From Myxococcales bacterium (GTDB taxonomy: Bacteria > Myxococcota > Myxococcia > Myxococcales > Myxococcaceae): a stretch of DNA of 64,000 bases. Within the stretch, counting starts at the first letter, position 1, and every line of letters begins with the position of its first letter. Shown here piece after piece: positions 1-9,400 of the stretch. The DNA is taken from the NCBI GenBank assembly GCA_020846875.1, contig JADLDB010000087.1, forward strand, positions 1 through 64,000. The letters run 5' to 3'. The position numbers and the translations under genes were made by a program. The notes under the pieces are model-generated. The model was not told the DNA's origin. It searched no databases and worked only from the letters and a program-made list of their open reading frames with translations.

Positions 1-294
1 GAGTGCACCGCCGACGTGTGCGGAGGCGGGGCGTGCGGACACCCGCTGGCCGCCGCGGGGACGGTGTGCCGCGCCTCCATCGACGGCACCGACAAGGGCG
101 CGCGCGTCTCCTTCGCGGAGGTGTCGGACTTGAACGCCTGTCGCCACGCGCTGCAGGTCGAGCCCGACGCCGCGCGCCGCTTCAAGCCAGCCACCTTCCC
201 GCGGGCGGACTGGCTTTGGGTGGGGACCAGCCTCTACGTCGCCGATGCCCCAGCGGCGTGGCGCCAACGTGAAAAGCGCCGCCCCAGCGGATAG
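1..294 (+). CDS. C-terminal part of an unrecognised protein, 5' end outside window
   Basis: The frame is open from the first base and ends with TAG just before the dioxygenase gene. About 97 residues are visible. The first 25 hold five cysteines in a C-x5-C-x4-C-x10-C-like spacing that looks like a small disulfide-stabilised module. The rest is a non-repetitive tail with three tryptophans. No family is recognised. The stop lies 9 bases before the next start, so the two may be co-transcribed. The true start and the main domain lie outside the window, so no function is proposed. Confidence 0.55.
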   Translation, partial: ECTADVCGGGACGHPLAAAGTVCRASIDGTDKGARVSFAEVSDLNACRHALQVEPDAARRFKPATFPRADWLWVGTSLYVADAPAAWRQREKRRPSG

Positions 295-303
295 AAGGGC
301 CGC

Positions 304-1464
304 ATGCTGGAACGCCTCGTCGTCGGCTCGGTCCCGAAGAAGCACCACCTGCAGCTCAGGGACGCCGCCGGCCACCTGCACTTCGAGCACTGCATCACGC
401 AGGAAGGCTTCGACGCGCCCTACACCATCGCCTACCACCGCCACGCGCCGCACCGGCAGCAGGCCGCCACGACGACGCACGGCTTCGGACCGCGCGAGGC
501 CGCGCCACCGCGAGGGCTGGCCAAGCGCCACTTCCTCTCGCAGAAGCTGCCCGCCTCCACGAAGGGTCCGCTGGATGCGCGCGTACCCCTGTTGTTCAAC
601 GCCGACGTGACGCTGGGCGTGGTGAAGCCCGGCGCGGACGACGCGGCGTACTACTCGAATGGCGACGGCGACGACCTGTTCTACGTGCACGAGGGCGGCG
701 GCACCTTGCGCACGCTGCTGGGCGACGTGGACTTCTCCGAAGGCGACTACGTCTGTGTGCCGCGCGGCCTCCTCCACCGCTTCTTGCTGAAGCAGGGCGC
801 GCCGCAGTGGTGGCTGTGGCTCGAGTGCCGCGGCGGCGTGGCGGTGCCGAAGCAGTGGCGCAACCAGGTGGGCCAACTGCGCATGGACGCGCCGTACTGC
901 CACCGCGACTTCCGCGCCCCGCGCTTCGTGGGCCCGCAGGACGAGGGGCTGCGCGAGCTGGTGGTGAAGCGCGGCGACGCCTTCCACGGCTTCACCACGA
1001 AGGAGTCCCCGCTGGACGTGGTGGGCTGGGACGGCAGCGTGTACCCGTGGGCCTTCCCCATCTTGAACTTCCAGCCGCGCGTGGGCCTGACGCACCTGCC
1101 GCCGACGTGGCACGGCACCTTCGCCACGCGGGGCGCGCTCATCTGCAGCTTCGTGCCGCGGCCGGTGGACTTCCACCCCGAGGCGATTCCGTGCCCGTAT
1201 CCGCACTCGTCCGTCGACGTCGACGAGTTCATCTTCTACTGCCGCGGCAACTTCACCTCGCGCAGGGGCGTCAGCCCGGGCTCGATGAGCTACCACCCCG
1301 CCGGCCTTCCCCACGGCCCGCACCCTGGCGCGTACGAGGCGTCCATCGGCACGAAGGAGACGAGCGAGCTGGCGGTGATGCTGGACTGCTTCCTGCCGCT
1401 GCAGCCGACGACGCAGGCGCTGGCGCTGGAAGACCCGGGCTACCACCAGTCCTTCATCCCATGA
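304..1464 (+). CDS. hmgA: homogentisate 1,2-dioxygenase
   Basis: A 386-residue protein of the homogentisate dioxygenase family, the iron(II) ring-cleaving enzyme of tyrosine and phenylalanine breakdown (homogentisate to maleylacetoacetate, cytoplasmic). The C-terminal cupin carries the iron-site pattern: His301 in PYPH, Glu308 in DVDEF and His337 in LPHGPHPG fit the two-His-one-Glu ligands known from the human and Pseudomonas enzymes. The first half has the family's YYSNGDGDDLFYVHEG stretch. It is shorter than the roughly 430-445 residues of the classic enzymes, as in other short bacterial members. No maleylacetoacetate isomerase or fumarylacetoacetase gene lies nearby. It ends 18 bases from the convergent phosphatase gene. 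Assignment to the family is firm; substrate is inferred from the family. Confidence 0.9.
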   Translation: MLERLVVGSVPKKHHLQLRDAAGHLHFEHCITQEGFDAPYTIAYHRHAPHRQQAATTTHGFGPREAAPPRGLAKRHFLSQKLPASTKGPLDARVPLLFNADVTLGVVKPGADDAAYYSNGDGDDLFYVHEGGGTLRTLLGDVDFSEGDYVCVPRGLLHRFLLKQGAPQWWLWLECRGGVAVPKQWRNQVGQLRMDAPYCHRDFRAPRFVGPQDEGLRELVVKRGDAFHGFTTKESPLDVVGWDGSVYPWAFPILNFQPRVGLTHLPPTWHGTFATRGALICSFVPRPVDFHPEAIPCPYPHSSVDVDEFIFYCRGNFTSRRGVSPGSMSYHPAGLPHGPHPGAYEASIGTKETSELAVMLDCFLPLQPTTQALALEDPGYHQSFIP

Positions 1465-1482
1465 GGGACGGCGCTGCTTGCC

Positions 1483-2820
1483 TCAGGGCCGGTACGTCGC
1501 CACGTGGAAGGCCCGGTTGTCCCGGTCGAAGTAGCGGAAGGTGACTTCACCCTTCACCGGGTCCAGGTCCAGCTCGGTCCAGTTGTTGCGGCCGTTGGCC
1601 CAGTCCCACTGCGGGCCGCTGGGGTACGAGGGCAGCGAGTTGGGTGCCTGCGCCCCCGGGCCCACCAGCGCCTCAAGCTGCGTGCCGCCTGGCTCGCCGG
1701 CCTTCGACACCCGGCCGATGCACGCCAGGTGGAAGTCGCCCGAAAGCCACACCAGGCCGCGCGTGCCCGCCTGGTCGAAGGCCTCCAGCACCTGCCGGCG
1801 CTGGTCCGGGTACGCCAGCCACATGTCGTCGCCGAAGGGCCCGAAGAAGGGCGTGTCGAAGCTGCCGATGGGCACGGTGTTGAGGATGAGCTTGAAGGCG
1901 GCCTCACTCTTCGTCACGCCCTGGATGAGCCAGTCGAGCTGCTCCGGCGACAGGTAGTGGCCGTGGGCGCGGTCGCGCTCGCTGCGGGAGTCCAGCACGA
2001 AGAGGTCCACCGTCTTGCCCCACGACAGCTTGCGCCACAGCCGCTCGGGCGCCGCGGCGTCGCTCCTCATCGGCTGGTGCTCCTTGAAGGACGCCAGCGC
2101 GGCGGCGAACAACTGTGGGTCCAGCGTGGCGCGCTCCCAGTTGTTGCGGATTTCGTGGTCGTCCCACAGCGCCACCACCGAGGTGGACGCGCGCAGGGCC
2201 CGGTACTCGGGCGTGTCCAGGGTGAGGCCCCAGTGCTCGCGGAACTCCTCGTGCGTCGTCGCGCCGTCCGCGTAGCAGACGTCGCCCAGCAGGATGAAGG
2301 CGTCGAGGTCGCTGCGCCGGCCCGCCGCGCCCACCGCCGCGAAGTCGTGCGAGTGCTTGGTGCAGCACACCGCGCCCAGCTTGAGCGGAGCCACCGTGCC
2401 GGCGGCGAAGGCGGTGCGGAAGCGGCCCTCGAGGCTCGTCTCCACCACCGCGCCGTCGTCGGCCACCGCCTCGAAGAGGTAGCGGTACCAGGTGGCTGGG
2501 GCCAGGCCGTCCACCGAGACGCGGACGTACCCGCCTTCACCCACCACCGCGGGCAGCCGCGGCGCGCCGGCGGCCACCGGGTAGTCGCCTTCCGAGAGGG
2601 CCACCCGCAGCGCGCGGCCCGCGCCCAGGTAGCGGGTGGCCAGCACCACCGAGTCCGGCGTCGCGTCGCCCGCGGCCAGGCCGATGGGGAAGGGCGAGGT
2701 GGGGACGTAGCGGCTTTCCCCGCAGCCCAGGGCGCCCGCCCCCAGCGCGGACAGCCCGGCCACGAAGGCCCGGCGGGAGACGGACGTGCGCGCCCGGCGA
2801 GAGTGGTGGCGCTTCTTCAT
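1483..2820 (-). CDS. phoD: PhoD-type alkaline phosphatase/phosphodiesterase, Tat-exported
   Basis: A 445-residue metallophosphoesterase of the PhoD family, which removes phosphate from mono- and diesters outside the cytoplasm. The N-terminus has a twin-arginine motif (SRRAFVAG) followed by LGAGALGC, so it may be a Tat substrate that is also lipidated at Cys. An N-terminal beta-sandwich (about residues 35-130) precedes the catalytic domain with GDVCYAD, WDDHEIRNNW and SGDFH, the expected metal-binding motifs. The ATG was chosen because it precedes the Tat signal and overlaps the stop of the upstream membrane-protein gene (ATGA, 4 bases), which implies translational coupling. The same frame runs open far upstream without a signal peptide; that part is non-coding. 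No pho-box-like promoter is visible. Confidence 0.88.
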   Translation of the reverse strand: MKKRHHSRRARTSVSRRAFVAGLSALGAGALGCGESRYVPTSPFPIGLAAGDATPDSVVLATRYLGAGRALRVALSEGDYPVAAGAPRLPAVVGEGGYVRVSVDGLAPATWYRYLFEAVADDGAVVETSLEGRFRTAFAAGTVAPLKLGAVCCTKHSHDFAAVGAAGRRSDLDAFILLGDVCYADGATTHEEFREHWGLTLDTPEYRALRASTSVVALWDDHEIRNNWERATLDPQLFAAALASFKEHQPMRSDAAAPERLWRKLSWGKTVDLFVLDSRSERDRAHGHYLSPEQLDWLIQGVTKSEAAFKLILNTVPIGSFDTPFFGPFGDDMWLAYPDQRRQVLEAFDQAGTRGLVWLSGDFHLACIGRVSKAGEPGGTQLEALVGPGAQAPNSLPSYPSGPQWDWANGRNNWTELDLDPVKGEVTFRYFDRDNRAFHVATYRP

Positions 2821-3419
2821 GGTGGCACCCGGCGTGACTCCTTGTACCCCGTCGACGCACCCATCAACTGCGTCACGTCGAAGGTAATCCAGCTTCCCAA
2901 GGTGCCAATGGCCCCCACCAACATGGCTGTTTGTCCCTTCCCGTAGTTGGCCTTCTCCACCGAGGCCCCCACCAGGTAGGTGCTGACAAAGACGAGCCCC
3001 GCCAGGGCCGCCCACCTCCCCCAGCGCCAGGCGGTGAAGCGGGAGGTGGTGATGGACCCACGGCCCGTCTCGTCGTCGGCCAGGCGGTACGTCTCCGGCA
3101 CGAGGAGGAAGGCCAGCCCCACCTGCATCGCCGCCCCCAGCGCGAGGCCCAGCGCCCCGCAGAGTGGATCCGGCCGGCCCTGGGCCTCGAAGCACATGCC
3201 GGGGATGAACCAGCCCGACAGGCCCGCCACCACCGCCGTGGCCAGCGTGGTGCCGATGGCCGCGGTGTGGGCCAACGCGAGGCGGCCTCGGGGCGCGGGC
3301 ACCGGGGCGGCCTGGGACACCTGGAGCGTCGTCGCCGCGGGCGAGGGCAGCGGTGGAGAGTCGAGCGCCACCGGCGCATCCGCGGCGGCCAGCAGGAGAA
3401 GGACGGCGGCGACGTACAC
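2817..3419 (-). CDS. small integral membrane protein, function unknown
   Basis: A 200-residue protein starting at GTG. It has a hydrophobic signal-like N-terminus (VAAVLLLLAAADA), a short Pro/Ala-rich stretch, then about four membrane segments, including TLATAVVAGLSGWF, ALGAAMQVGLAFLLV, LAGLVFVSTYLVGA and MLVGAIGTLGSWITF. No family is recognised. Its TGA overlaps the ATG of the downstream PhoD-type gene, so the pair is probably made together at the cell envelope. No catalytic motif is visible. The start is supported only by the signal-like sequence; ribosome-binding sequence is weak. Confidence 0.7.
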   Translation of the reverse strand: MYVAAVLLLLAAADAPVALDSPPLPSPAATTLQVSQAAPVPAPRGRLALAHTAAIGTTLATAVVAGLSGWFIPGMCFEAQGRPDPLCGALGLALGAAMQVGLAFLLVPETYRLADDETGRGSITTSRFTAWRWGRWAALAGLVFVSTYLVGASVEKANYGKGQTAMLVGAIGTLGSWITFDVTQLMGASTGYKESRRVPP

Positions 3420-3541
3420 GGAGCTTCACCCTGCCAGCCCATTCCTCTGGGGGCAATGTGGGCGCGCTGTCGCCCGCCCGGTTGGCTGTGGAGGGCCAGT
3501 CCACGCGCACCTCGACCTGCGGGCAGGTGCCAGCCTCGGGG

Positions 3542-5323
3542 TCAAGGACAGGCGGCCCTGCACACGCCGGCGCGGCTGTCACAGGTGCCCGACACGCAGT
3601 TGACGCCGAGGGTGCACGGCTGTCCGTCGGCGCGGCGTGGCGCGCACACCCCGGTGGGGGCGCTGCCCGGCCCGCCGTCGCGCTCGACGCACACGCCGTC
3701 GAGGCACCCCCAGAAGGCGAGGCAAGGCTGGCCCGGGTGGCCGGCCGGCACGCAGCCCCCGTCCGCGCAGGTGAGAGGGAATTGGCAGTTGTCGGTGTCG
3801 CTGCGGCAGGTGGCGCCGGGCGCGCCGAGGCGGCGGCAGGCCAGGGTGGCGTCCTGGTCGCTGGCGCCCACGCAGACGGCCGCCGGGTCCAGGCAACCCG
3901 GGCCGCTGGCGCTGCAGCGCGCACCGGCGGCGACGCGCGCCTGGCACACGCCGTTGACGCAGTCGTCCGACGGCCGGCAGTTGGCCGCCGAGGCGCAAGC
4001 GCTGAGGGCGCCGGCGTCCTGGCAGAAGCGCCCCGACGAGGGGCCGCCTCCGGCGCAGGTCCGCCCGGCGTTGCAGTCGCTGTGGGCGGCGCAGGGGTCG
4101 CCCGGGTTGGAGTCGCGGCAGGTGCCCGACGAGGTGAAGCCGCCGTCGGGGCTCCTCGTCTGGCCGCTGCACACCTGCGCGTCCACGCGGCAGTAGCGGG
4201 TGGAGCGCGTGCAGGTGGCGCCGCGCGGCAGGTCGGCGTCGATGGCGGCGCACCGCCGCTGCACCGCGTCGCAGAGGAGCCCGTCGAGACACTCGGGCGT
4301 GCCGTTGCAGGGAGCGTCGACACCTCCGCGCGCTACGCAGCGGCCGTTGACGCAGGCCAGCCCCACCTGGCACCCGTCCGGTGCCAGGAGCCCGCACGTC
4401 CCGCCCGCGGCCTGGCGCGCCTGGCAGACGAGGCCGGAGCAATAGGCGGCTTCGGCGCAGCGGGGCGTGCCGTTGCGGCAGGGCTGGCCCGCGACGGGAA
4501 GGGCCCGGCAGGTGCCGGCGGTGCAGAAGCCGTCGCCGTCGCACATCGCGCTGGTGAGACAGGCGCTGCCCGGGGGCACCGTCGGCTGGCAGGTGTTGCC
4601 GGGCGCCTGGCAATACAGTCCGTGGTCGCACGGCACGCCCGGGCGGCAGGGGGCGTCGCGGGTGCCCAGCGTCCGGCAGGTGCGCTGGCAAGAGTCGGGG
4701 CCGCCGCACGCGTCGGTGGCCTGCACGCACTCGCTGCCGGTGAAGCAGGCGCCGCCCGTCATCGCCCGCGGGCTGAAGACGTCGAGGCACAGGTTGACCT
4801 CACGGCCCACGTCGGCGCAGGACGCAGCGGCGACGCGGGACAGGCACACGCCAGCGGCGGTCTGGTCGAAGCCCGACGCCCCGCTGGAGACGGACGCGCT
4901 GGTCCCGGTGAAGTACAAGAGTCCGAGGAACGACGCGCAGTCGGCCGCGGCGTTGGCGGCGGTGAAGCCGCAGGCGATGGAGCGGGTGCAGTAGCTGTTG
5001 GTCAACTCGGTGAGGAAGGTGTCGACGGGCGAGGTGGTGCCCCCGCCGCCGCCTCCGGAGCCGCCCCCCCCGCCTCCCGCGCCGCCGCCCGAGCTGCCGG
5101 AGCAGAAGCCGGACGCGCAGACTTGCTCGTCGGGGCAGGCCACGCAGGCAGCGCCCGCCGAGCCGCACGCGCCTTTGCCCGTGCCGGCCACGCACCCGCC
5201 GGTGGTGTCGCAGCAGCCGATGCAGGTGTCAGGGCCACAGGGCCTGGTCGCGCCGCACGCGGGCAGGAGGCCGGCGAAGAAGCCCACGGCGAGACCCAGG
5301 GCGAGGGCACGGAAGACCGACAT
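3542..5323 (-). CDS. Cys-rich exported lipoprotein with Gly-rich linker
   Basis: A 593-residue exported protein. The signal peptide ends in a lipobox (LLPAC, Cys about residue 23), so it should be a lipid-anchored envelope protein. A Cys module follows (pattern C-x4-C-x2-CC, then ACG-x2-GAAC and GFC), nearly the same as the N-terminus of the lipoprotein at 29311-30402. Next is a Gly/Ser linker, a folded region of about 130 residues with few cysteines, and then some ten Dickkopf/EB-like Cys modules of the form G-x-C-x6-C-x4-C-x4-C. The ATG is preceded by GGGGAG. Modules like these are common in myxobacterial surface proteins of unknown role. No enzyme motif is seen. Confidence 0.82.
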   Translation of the reverse strand: MSVFRALALGLAVGFFAGLLPACGATRPCGPDTCIGCCDTTGGCVAGTGKGACGSAGAACVACPDEQVCASGFCSGSSGGGAGGGGGGSGGGGGGTTSPVDTFLTELTNSYCTRSIACGFTAANAAADCASFLGLLYFTGTSASVSSGASGFDQTAAGVCLSRVAAASCADVGREVNLCLDVFSPRAMTGGACFTGSECVQATDACGGPDSCQRTCRTLGTRDAPCRPGVPCDHGLYCQAPGNTCQPTVPPGSACLTSAMCDGDGFCTAGTCRALPVAGQPCRNGTPRCAEAAYCSGLVCQARQAAGGTCGLLAPDGCQVGLACVNGRCVARGGVDAPCNGTPECLDGLLCDAVQRRCAAIDADLPRGATCTRSTRYCRVDAQVCSGQTRSPDGGFTSSGTCRDSNPGDPCAAHSDCNAGRTCAGGGPSSGRFCQDAGALSACASAANCRPSDDCVNGVCQARVAAGARCSASGPGCLDPAAVCVGASDQDATLACRRLGAPGATCRSDTDNCQFPLTCADGGCVPAGHPGQPCLAFWGCLDGVCVERDGGPGSAPTGVCAPRRADGQPCTLGVNCVSGTCDSRAGVCRAACP

Positions 5324-5465
5324 GGGGACTCCCCGTGGGGCGCCGGCCGCCCCGAAAGCGTGAAGAACGCCATCATAAGTGAGGCTTCCGCCAGGCGGGT
5401 GAAAGTCAACCCGGCCCGCCTCCGCGAGGTCGTTGTTGAGTGGAGATTCGCCCCGCGGCGCTCGT

Positions 5466-5678
5466 ATGCTGGCGCGCATGGTTGGCAGTGAGGACGCAGA
5501 GAAGGCCGCCCCCGTGAAGAAGGTGGGGGACACGACGCAGCCGGGGCTCCCCCTGGGCGACAACGACGACGTGCCCACCGACGAGCACGCCGCGCTGGGC
5601 GACAGCGACGCGGACACCGACGAGCACGCCGCGGTGAAGGAGCAGCCCACGACGGACCCGTCCGCGTCCACCGGCTGA
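5466..5678 (+). CDS. small acidic hypothetical protein
   Basis: A reading frame of about 70 residues (or 66 from the second ATG at 5478). It is rich in Asp, Glu and Thr and has an internal duplication (PTDEHAALGDSDAD followed by TDEHAAVKE). No signal peptide or membrane segment is present, so an intrinsically disordered cytoplasmic protein is likely. It lies between a divergent lipoprotein gene and the pyrophosphatase gene. The repetitive acidic composition differs from antisense shadow frames, which here are Arg/Pro-rich. No family is recognised and no function is proposed. Start choice is uncertain. Confidence 0.5.
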   Translation: MLARMVGSEDAEKAAPVKKVGDTTQPGLPLGDNDDVPTDEHAALGDSDADTDEHAAVKEQPTTDPSASTG

Positions 5679-5734
5679 TCTTCAAGGCCCGAGGAAGCAA
5701 GCAGCGCCGCGGGCGGTGGTGTACATGGGTGGCC

Positions 5735-6397
5735 ATGACTCCGTCGCTGACCCAGGCGCTGGGCCTCTTCTTCCAGGCACACCCGTGGCACGGCGTGACT
5801 CCGGGTGAGAAGTCGCCGGGCGAATGCGTCTGCTACATCGAGATGGTCCCCACCGACGCGGTGAAGTACGAGGTGGACAAGCCCACCGGCATCCTCCGGC
5901 TGGACCGCCCGCAGCGCTACTCCAACCAGCCGCCCAGCCTGTACGGCTTCATCCCCCGCTCCTTCTGTGACACCCGGGTGGGCGAGCGCTGCAGCCAGCG
6001 CGTGGGCCGGCCGGGCATCGTCGGCGACGGCGACCCCATCGACGTGTGCGTCTTGACGGAGAAGCCCATCAACCACGGCGCCATCCTGGTGGAGGCGCGG
6101 CCCATCGGCGGCCTGCGGATGATTGACGGCAACCAGGCCGACGACAAAATCATCGCCGTCCTCAAGGGCGACAGCGTGTACGGCGACTGGAGCAGCATCA
6201 AGGACGTGCCCGAGCCCCTCATCGACCGGCTGCGGCACTACTTCCTCACCTACAAGCAGATGCCCGGGGGCGCGGTGGCCCAGGTGGAAATCGCCGAGGT
6301 GTATGACCGCGAGGAGGCGCTGGCCACCATCCGCCAGTCCTTCGAGGACTACCGGGCGAAGTTCGGGCAACTGACCGACCTCTTCGCGCCGCGCTGA
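5735..6397 (+). CDS. ppa: inorganic pyrophosphatase, family I
   Basis: A 220-residue soluble pyrophosphatase that hydrolyses PPi to phosphate and so drives biosynthetic reactions. The signature DGDPIDVCVL supplies the clustered aspartates that hold the magnesium ions. The downstream GLRMIDGN-x-ADDKIIAV segment matches the second conserved Asp/Lys block. It is longer than the E. coli enzyme (176 residues), with extra sequence around the RYSNQPPSLYGFIPRSF stretch, and resembles longer eukaryotic-like members. The ATG at 5735 is preferred; an in-frame GTG lies two codons upstream (5729). The gene stands alone between two unrelated exported-protein genes. Confidence 0.9.
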   Translation: MTPSLTQALGLFFQAHPWHGVTPGEKSPGECVCYIEMVPTDAVKYEVDKPTGILRLDRPQRYSNQPPSLYGFIPRSFCDTRVGERCSQRVGRPGIVGDGDPIDVCVLTEKPINHGAILVEARPIGGLRMIDGNQADDKIIAVLKGDSVYGDWSSIKDVPEPLIDRLRHYFLTYKQMPGGAVAQVEIAEVYDREEALATIRQSFEDYRAKFGQLTDLFAPR

Positions 6398-6498
6398 AGC
6401 CGAGGCCCTTGGCGGCGGTAGGTTTGGCCCGCCGCGGCTGGCGCGGAGGCCCCCGCCTGTGCTTTGTGGGCCGCACGTCCTCGGGGAGGGACGCCCTG

Positions 6499-9400
6499 AT
6501 GCGCCTTCGTCTGCTGCCGTTGCTGGCCCTCGGTGCGGCCGTCACCTTCTCGTCCTGCAAGTGCGGCTCCCGGCCGGTCACCGAAGTCCTGTTGCCCGAA
6601 GGCGAGCCGTGCCCCGCGGACGAGCGCTGCGAGACGGGCCTGTGCGACGCCGTCGACGGCGCGCCGAAGAAGTGCCTGCGGAAGTGTGCGTCGGGCTGCC
6701 GGGGCAGCGACGTGTGTACCCCACTGGCCGCCGACCGCTACGCCTGCGTCCCGGAGAAGGCGGGGCTGTGCAAGTCCTGCCAGGCCGACGCCGACTGCCC
6801 CTACGCGGCCGACAAGTGCATCACCCTGGGCGGCGCCACCTTCTGCGGCCGCGACTGCAGCTTCGACGCCGAGTCGTGTCCGTCCAGCTTCCGCTGCGGC
6901 GAGGCCACCAGCGTCTCGGGCGCGCGCGCGCCGTCCCAGTGCCAGCCGTCCTCGGGCACCTGCGAGTGCATCGCCGCCACCGCCGGCCAGCAGGTGCCCT
7001 GCGAGGTGTCCAACGGCTTCGGCCGCTGCGTGGGCAACCAGACGTGCGTCCCGCCCGACGGCTACACCCAGTGCAGCGCCCGCACCCCGGCGGCCGAGGT
7101 GTGCAACGGCCTGGACGACGACTGCAACGGGATGACGGACGAGGGCCTGGGCGACGCGACGTGCGGCGCCGGGGAGTGCCGGCGCAGCGCGGCGGCCTGC
7201 GCCAACGGGGCGCCCCAGACGTGCACGCCCGGGACGCCGGTGGCCGAGACGTGCGACACCAAGGACAACGACTGCGACGGCACGGTGGACAACGGCTTCG
7301 ACACCATGACCAACGTGGCCCACTGCGGGGCGTGCAACCAGCCCTGCAGCCTGCCCCACGCGGTGCCGAAGTGCGTGGCCGGCGCCTGCGACGTGGACTT
7401 CTGCCAGCCGGGGTGGAGCAACGCCGACGGGGTGGCCTCCAACGGCTGCGAGTACCCCTGCACGCCCTCGGACAGCGGGGTGGAGGAGTGCAACGGGGTG
7501 GACGACGACTGCGACGGCATGACGGACGAGGACTTCAACCTGGCGTCCGATCCCACCAACTGCGGCCAGTGCAACCTGGTGTGCAGCGTGCCCGGCACCA
7601 CGGTGGCCACCTACCAGTGCGTGGCCCGCACCTGCGCCATCGGCACCTGCACGCCCGGCCGCGGTAACTGCAACCAGCAGTACGCCGACGGCTGCGAGGT
7701 GGACACCGCCGCCGACGTGCTGCACTGCGGGGCCTGCGCCATGCCCTGCCTGACGGCCAACGCCACGCCTCAGTGCGTGGGCGGCACCTGCGGCATCGCC
7801 CAGTGCAACCAGGGCTTCGCCAACTGCAACGGCCAGGTGGGCGACGGGTGCGAGGTGAACACCAATTCCACCGTCCAGCACTGCGGCGCGTGCAACAACG
7901 CCTGCGCCTTCGCCAACGCCACGGCGGCGTGCACCCTGGGCGCCTGCACCTTCACCTGCCAGACCAACTGGTGGGACGCCGACGGGCAGTCCGCCAACGG
8001 CTGCGAGTACGCCTGCGTGCGCACCAACGGCGGCCTGGAGGCCTGCGACAACATCGACAACGACTGCGACAACCAGGTGGACGAAGGCTTCGACTTGACC
8101 AGTGATGTCAACCACTGCGGCCTGTGCAACCGGGCCTGCGCCGCGCCCTTCGCCACCACCCACTGCACCGCGTCCACCTGCGGCATCCTCTCCTGCAACC
8201 CGGGGCGCGCGGACTGCAACGGGGCGTACCTCGACGGCTGCGAGGTGGACACGCAGTCGTCGCTTTCCCACTGCGGCACCTGCAACAACGCCTGCGTCAC
8301 CGCCAACGCCACCCCGGCCTGCACCGCGGGCGCCTGCGCCATCGGCAACTGCAACGCCGGCTTCGCCAACTGCAACTCGCTGGTGTCCGACGGCTGCGAG
8401 GTGAACACCTTGACCAGCACCGCCCACTGCGGGGCCTGCAACGCCCAGTGCGCGCCGGCCAACGCGTCGGCGGTGTGCCTCAACGGCTCCTGCGGCATCG
8501 GCGCCTGCCTGCCGGGCTTCTGGAACCTGAACGGCCTGGTGAATGACGGCTGCGAGTACGCCTGCGTCGTCACCAACGGCGGCGCCGAGGCCTGCGACGG
8601 CCTGGACAACGACTGCGACGGCGCCCTCGACGAGGGCTACTCGCTGGCCACCGACGTCAACAACTGCGGGGCCTGCGGCAACGTGTGCAGCGCGCCCAAC
8701 GTGACGGTGCCGCGCTGCACCGCGGGCATGTGCGGCGTGCAGCAGTGCGCCAACGGCTTCTCCAACTGCAACGGCGCCTTCCCCGACGGCTGCGAGGTGA
8801 ACACCAACACCTCGCTGGCCCACTGCGGGGCGTGCAACTCGCTGTGCAGCACGCCCAACGCCACCCCGGTGTGCAGCGCCGGCACCTGCCAGGTGCAGAG
8901 CTGCAACGGAGGCTTCCGCAACTGCAACACGCTGCCGTCCGACGGGTGCGAGGTGAACGTCACCAACGACGCCACCAACTGCGGCGGCTGCGGGACGGTG
9001 TGCAGCCGGCCCAACACCGCGCCTTCGTGCGTAGCCAGCGCCTGCCAGTACGCCTGCCTGCCCAACTACTGGGACCTCGACGGCAGCGCGGCCAACGGCT
9101 GCGAGTACGCCTGCACCTTCCTCTCGGCGGTGGACGAGCCGGACCTGGCCCTCACCGACGCCAACTGCGACGGCCTGGACGGGGAGTGGAACAACGCCGT
9201 CTTCGTGGCGCCCTCCGGCAGCGACGGCAACCCGGGCACGCCGGCGCTGCCCAAGCTGACCATCTCCGCGGGCCTGGCCCAGGCGGTGGCCACCGGCAAG
9301 CGCGACGTCCTCATCGCGGGCGGCACCTACACCGAGCAGGTGTCCGTCACCACCGGCGGCAAGGGCCTCTTCGGCGGGTACACCGCGCCCGCCTGGAGCC

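Noticed and set aside
3420-4323. Open frame on the minus strand that would extend the PhoD gene by 500 codons
   Set aside because: It overlaps the real lipoprotein gene, is Arg/Pro/Ala-rich and lacks a signal peptide; the ATG at 2820 gives the Tat signal and overlap.
6349-8823. 824-codon open frame on the minus strand
   Set aside because: Shadow of the Cys-rich lipoprotein; low complexity and no motif.
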